A stretch of DNA of 8,603 nucleotides from Thermoflexales bacterium. GTDB lineage: Bacteria; Chloroflexota; Anaerolineae; J036; Brachytrichaceae. The notes below the pieces were generated by a model. The model was not told the origin of the DNA. It worked only from the letters and a program-made list of their open reading frames with translations, and did no database searches. Position numbers and translations under genes: made by a program. Positions 6,436-8,603 of the stretch are shown here, in pieces (the first letter of the stretch is position 1; every line of letters begins with the position of its first letter). The stretch lies in contig JAGOCU010000069.1 of NCBI GenBank assembly GCA_017998555.1, forward strand, positions 1 to 8,603, read 5' to 3'.

Positions 6436-6837
6436 ATGTCAGACGGGTTGCAGCGGCGGGAAATGAACGCGCTCGGGATTTTGATCGCCTTGATCATCAC
6501 CTTTGCGCCGATCGTCTGCGCCATCCAGTGCAACCTGGCCATGCGCGCCCACATGAAGGGAACAGCGCCCGCGCTCGGGCACGGCGCGATGGACCATCAT
6601 TTCCTCGACGCCGCCAACACGGATCCCCTGCCGGTATGCGGCGCGGAACAGGATTCAGGCCGTTTCCGAGCGCTGCTGCAGCAGGTCACCCAGTGCTGGC
6701 AGACTCCCCTCGCGCCCTACGATTCGGGCTGGCTCGTGATCGGGCTCGCCGCGATGATCGGCCTGGCGTTTGAAGCCGTTTTCCGGCGCGTTCCGCACCC
6801 GCCCCCGCGCCGTCTCCAGACGGCCGTTCCGGCCTAG
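6436..6837 (+). CDS. Small two-helix membrane protein with His/Met-rich loop
   Basis: The product has 133 residues and no family that I recognise. TM1 is about residues 11-33 (NALGILIALIITFAPIVCAI) and TM2 about 98-117 (SGWLVIGLAAMIGLAFEAVF), followed by a basic Pro-rich tail (FRRVPHPPPRR). The positive residues at the N-terminus (QRR) and after TM2 suggest both ends are cytoplasmic and the loop 34-97 is outside. That loop begins with a metal-ligand-rich stretch: M36, H39, M40, H49, M52, H54 and H55, plus four Cys in the protein (C28, C32, C68, C87). This composition fits binding of copper or another soft metal, which would agree with the PCuAC lipoprotein 240 bp downstream on the same strand; this is inference. 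The start at 6436 gives a short cytoplasmic N-terminus; M10 at 6463 is an alternative. It follows the nuclease-like gene by 14 nt and may be cotranscribed with it. Confidence 0.75.
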   Translation: MSDGLQRREMNALGILIALIITFAPIVCAIQCNLAMRAHMKGTAPALGHGAMDHHFLDAANTDPLPVCGAEQDSGRFRALLQQVTQCWQTPLAPYDSGWLVIGLAAMIGLAFEAVFRRVPHPPPRRLQTAVPA

Positions 6838-6962
6838 AAGCCGTGCTCGAAACGGCGGGCGAGGTCGTCATTTCTCCGCGAAGGGCGGAGATGGCGATTT
6901 CGCCGACTGCGCCCGAGCCGGCCGCCGGCCCATTCCGCACTCGAATCGCGACCCCGCCCAGG

Positions 6963-6992
6963 TTGCGATAAGCACACCGTTTTTTCTATATC
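6963..6992 (+). promoter_or_regulatory. Putative sigma70-type promoter of the lipoprotein gene
   Basis: A -35-like TTGCGA (6963-6968) is separated by 18 bp from TATATC (6987-6992) across the only AT-rich stretch of the region, including a run of six T. A start near 7000 would give a leader of about 78 nt containing the 7043-7058 stem and a good Shine-Dalgarno. No recognisable CsoR, CueR or CopY operator was seen. Confidence 0.45.
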
Positions 6993-7062
6993 TGCGCCCT
7001 CGCGCGCAATGCGCGACGCGCCACCATTCGCATGACACGCCCCGCTGCTGGAGCAGCGAGGT

Positions 7063-7069
7063 GGAAGGA
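7063..7069 (+). promoter_or_regulatory. Ribosome binding site of the TTG-started lipoprotein gene
   Basis: GGAAGGA ends 8 nt before the TTG at 7078. It supports this non-ATG start, which also places the lipobox Cys at a normal distance (residue 21). No in-frame ATG is available before the lipobox. Confidence 0.8.
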
Positions 7070-7077
7070 TTTCCATC

Positions 7078-8603
7078 TTGAAGACACATTTCTCCCGGCC
7101 GTTGGCCGGGCTCGCGACCGCGCTCCTACTGGCCGGCTGTGGCACCTCGGCCACGCCAACGGCCGCCCCGCCCACCGCCGTTGCCGTGCCGCCCACGCCG
7201 GCGCCCACCCAGGCGCCGCCCAAACCGGCCGTTGCTGCGCCAACGGCCGCGCCCCCGACCGCGGCACCCGCGGCGCCGCCGGCCGCGCCGACTATGGCTC
7301 CGCCCGCCAGTCCGGCCATGACCAACACCCGGCCGGCGGACCCCTTCGCGGTCAGCGTCGCCCAGTTCTATCTCGATTCAGCCGGTTTCCACGACATGGC
7401 CACCGCGATCAGCAACACGAAAAAGATCGACACGGCCTTTCTGTCAAAGGTTAACCGGGTGGCCAAGATCCTCAGCCAGACGAACTGGCCGGCATCGCTC
7501 AGCGGCCAGGGCAAGACCTTCTCGGCCTCGCTGAAGGACTTCAGCGCGGCCCTGGAAAAGTCTGACGTCGCGGCCGCCACAAAAACCTCGGGAACCATCC
7601 ATGACGCGCAACACGACCTCTCGCATGAGATCGATACCTGGATGACCAGCGGGCCCGCAAAGGCCAAAGCCGCCGACCCGTTCAGCGTGAGCGTCGCCCA
7701 ATTCCTGCTCGACACAGCCGGTTTCCACGACATGGCCACAACGTTGAGCAACACGCAGAAGATTGACACCTCGTATCTCTCAAAGGTCAACCGGGTGCGC
7801 AAGGTGCTGAAGCAGGCGACCTGGCCGGCGGCGCTGAACGATCAGGCTGTTGCCTTCGGCAAGTCGCTTGACGCCTTTGCCGTGGCGCTGGAAGCCAACA
7901 AAGTCAAAGAGGCAATCTCGGCCTCGGATGCCGTCCACGACGGCCAGCACGACCTGTCGCACGAGATCGACGCGTGGCTGGCAGGCAACCCGGCCAAAGC
8001 GGCGGCCGCCGACCTGTTCAGCATCAGCGTCGCCCAGTATGTGATGGACACGGCCGGCTTTCATGACATGGCGACGTCGATCAGCAACACCCAAAAGATC
8101 AACACAAGCTATGCGTCTGTGGTGATCCGCACACGCAAGGTGCTGGGCCAGCTCACCTGGACGCCGGCGCTCAAGCAACCGGGAGAGGCGTTTGTGGCCG
8201 CGCTTGGGAAGTTCCAGACAGCCCTCGAAGCCAACGGTCTCAAGGATGCGCTGGCCGCCTCCGAGGCCGTCCACGACGCGCAGCACGATCTGTCGCATGA
8301 GATCGATATGGCGCTCCAGACTGGCGCAGCCATGCCCGGCATGCCAGCGATGCCGGCCGCGCCGGTGGCCGCGGCCGGACCCATCAGCGCCGAAGGCGTG
8401 TGGATTCGGCGGTCCGGGACCGGCCAGAACACAGCCGCCTACATGCTGCTCAAGAACAGCGGACCGGAGGACATCCTGCTATCCGCGTCCACCGATGTCG
8501 CCAAGATGGTGGAAATCCACGAGACGGTCGCCGCCGCCAGCGGCATGATGGAAATGCGGCCGCTCGCCCTGGGTCTCAAGGTCCCCGCCAACGGCAGCGT
8601 CGA
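7078..8603 (+). CDS. Lipoprotein with three His-rich helical repeats and C-terminal PCuAC copper-chaperone domain, 3' partial
   Basis: Open to the right edge: 508 residues read, TTG start. Residues 1-21 are a lipoprotein signal with lipobox LAGC (C21), so the protein should be anchored outside the membrane. Residues 22-86 are a Pro/Ala/Thr linker. Three repeats of exactly 112 residues begin at A87, A199 and A311; each looks like four helices (SVAQF..GFHDMA; KVNRV or equivalent; a central amphipathic helix; HDxQHDLSHEID). Each carries a His in GFHDMA (H105, H217, H329) and three His four residues apart near its end (H175/179/183, H287/291/295, H399/403/407), which would line one helix face. 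A Met-rich linker MPGMPAMP (419-426) follows. From about I436 the sequence matches the PCuAC family: W442, AAYMLLKNSG, VEIHETV with ligand-type H481, and MMEMR with M493, cut before the HxM part. PCuAC proteins bind periplasmic Cu(I) and feed cytochrome oxidase CuA; they are normally single-domain and near 150 residues, so this architecture is unusual. The PCuAC call is firm; the repeat function is inferred. Confidence 0.9.
   Translation, partial: MKTHFSRPLAGLATALLLAGCGTSATPTAAPPTAVAVPPTPAPTQAPPKPAVAAPTAAPPTAAPAAPPAAPTMAPPASPAMTNTRPADPFAVSVAQFYLDSAGFHDMATAISNTKKIDTAFLSKVNRVAKILSQTNWPASLSGQGKTFSASLKDFSAALEKSDVAAATKTSGTIHDAQHDLSHEIDTWMTSGPAKAKAADPFSVSVAQFLLDTAGFHDMATTLSNTQKIDTSYLSKVNRVRKVLKQATWPAALNDQAVAFGKSLDAFAVALEANKVKEAISASDAVHDGQHDLSHEIDAWLAGNPAKAAAADLFSISVAQYVMDTAGFHDMATSISNTQKINTSYASVVIRTRKVLGQLTWTPALKQPGEAFVAALGKFQTALEANGLKDALAASEAVHDAQHDLSHEIDMALQTGAAMPGMPAMPAAPVAAAGPISAEGVWIRRSGTGQNTAAYMLLKNSGPEDILLSASTDVAKMVEIHETVAAASGMMEMRPLALGLKVPANGSV
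7336..8322 (+). repeat. Three tandem 336-nt coding repeats (112 residues each)
   Basis: Units run 7336-7671, 7672-8007 and from 8008 to about 8322, in register without any indel between the first residues of successive units. Conserved in all three are AD.F..SVAQ (SISVAQ in the third), AGFHDMAT, SNT.KI, W with a nearby P, ALE and HD.QHDLSHEID. Units 1 and 2 share a 24-nt identical run (7380-7403 and 7716-7739) around the GFHDMAT codons; unit 3 is more diverged. This points to tandem duplication, with the first two copies either younger or homogenised. Confidence 0.9.

Larger units (their letters stand above)
6838..7077 (+). other. Intergenic region upstream of the lipoprotein gene
   Basis: The first part holds a small stem TCTCCGC/GCGGAGA (6873-6879 with 6885-6891) without a U-run, so it is at best a weak terminator for the upstream gene. 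A local AT-rich patch at about 6969-6992 marks the likely promoter. Just before the ribosome binding site lies a 7-bp stem with a GG loop, CGCTGCT/AGCAGCG (7043-7049 with 7052-7058), which would sit in the 5' leader. No convincing ORF with its own start signals was seen here. Confidence 0.6.

Noticed and set aside
7336..8007. CRISPR or non-coding satellite reading of the 336-nt repeats
   Set aside because: The repeats are long, in frame and conserved at protein level, so they are coding repeats.
7336..8322. Hemerythrin or c-type cytochrome identity for the His-rich repeats
   Set aside because: There is no CxxCH heme motif, and the His spacing does not follow the hemerythrin H...HxxxE...HxxxH...HxxxxD pattern.

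Overview
This is a GC-rich bacterial chromosomal window with an envelope and secretion flavour. The likely source is a member of the Chloroflexota. That is an inference from three things: a large secreted beta-helix protein with CSLREA-like modules, its short C-terminal YLPIVAR tail (a tail type I associate with secreted Chloroflexota proteins), and several genes that appear to start on almost leaderless transcripts. No rRNA, tRNA, CRISPR array, transposase or phage gene was seen.

Left part, minus strand (read from about 5575 down to 1): a 1188-residue secreted protein made of two tandem copies of a CSLREA plus parallel beta-helix module and a C-terminal Ig/PKD-like domain (5575 to 2009); a perfect 28-bp inverted repeat (1929-1995); the heme chaperone/radical SAM gene hemW (1897 to 749); and, overlapping hemW by one base in a TGATG junction, a secreted protein of unknown function that runs off the left edge (749 to 1).

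Middle (5576-5719): a divergent control region. It holds a TGTGA-N6-TCACA site of the CRP type and a second long inverted repeat (5649-5703), directly followed by a -10-like hexamer and a plus-strand start codon.

Right part, plus strand: a 233-residue protein with a PD-(D/E)XK-like core and a C-terminal winged helix (5720-6421); a 133-residue two-helix membrane protein with a His/Met-rich extracytoplasmic segment (6436-6837); then, after a 240-bp gap containing a plausible promoter, a large lipoprotein that starts with TTG and is open at the right edge (7078-8603). This lipoprotein has a lipobox, a Pro/Ala linker, three exact-period 112-residue helical repeats each carrying an HxxxHxxxH face, a Met-rich linker and a C-terminal PCuAC copper-chaperone domain.

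The most interesting object is that last gene: a PCuAC domain tethered to three His-rich four-helix modules looks like an undescribed surface copper (or heme/metal) capture protein. The small His/Met membrane protein just upstream may belong with it. The second theme is regulatory: two different long inverted repeats each sit just upstream of a putative -10/leaderless start, and a CRP-like operator lies between the divergent genes.
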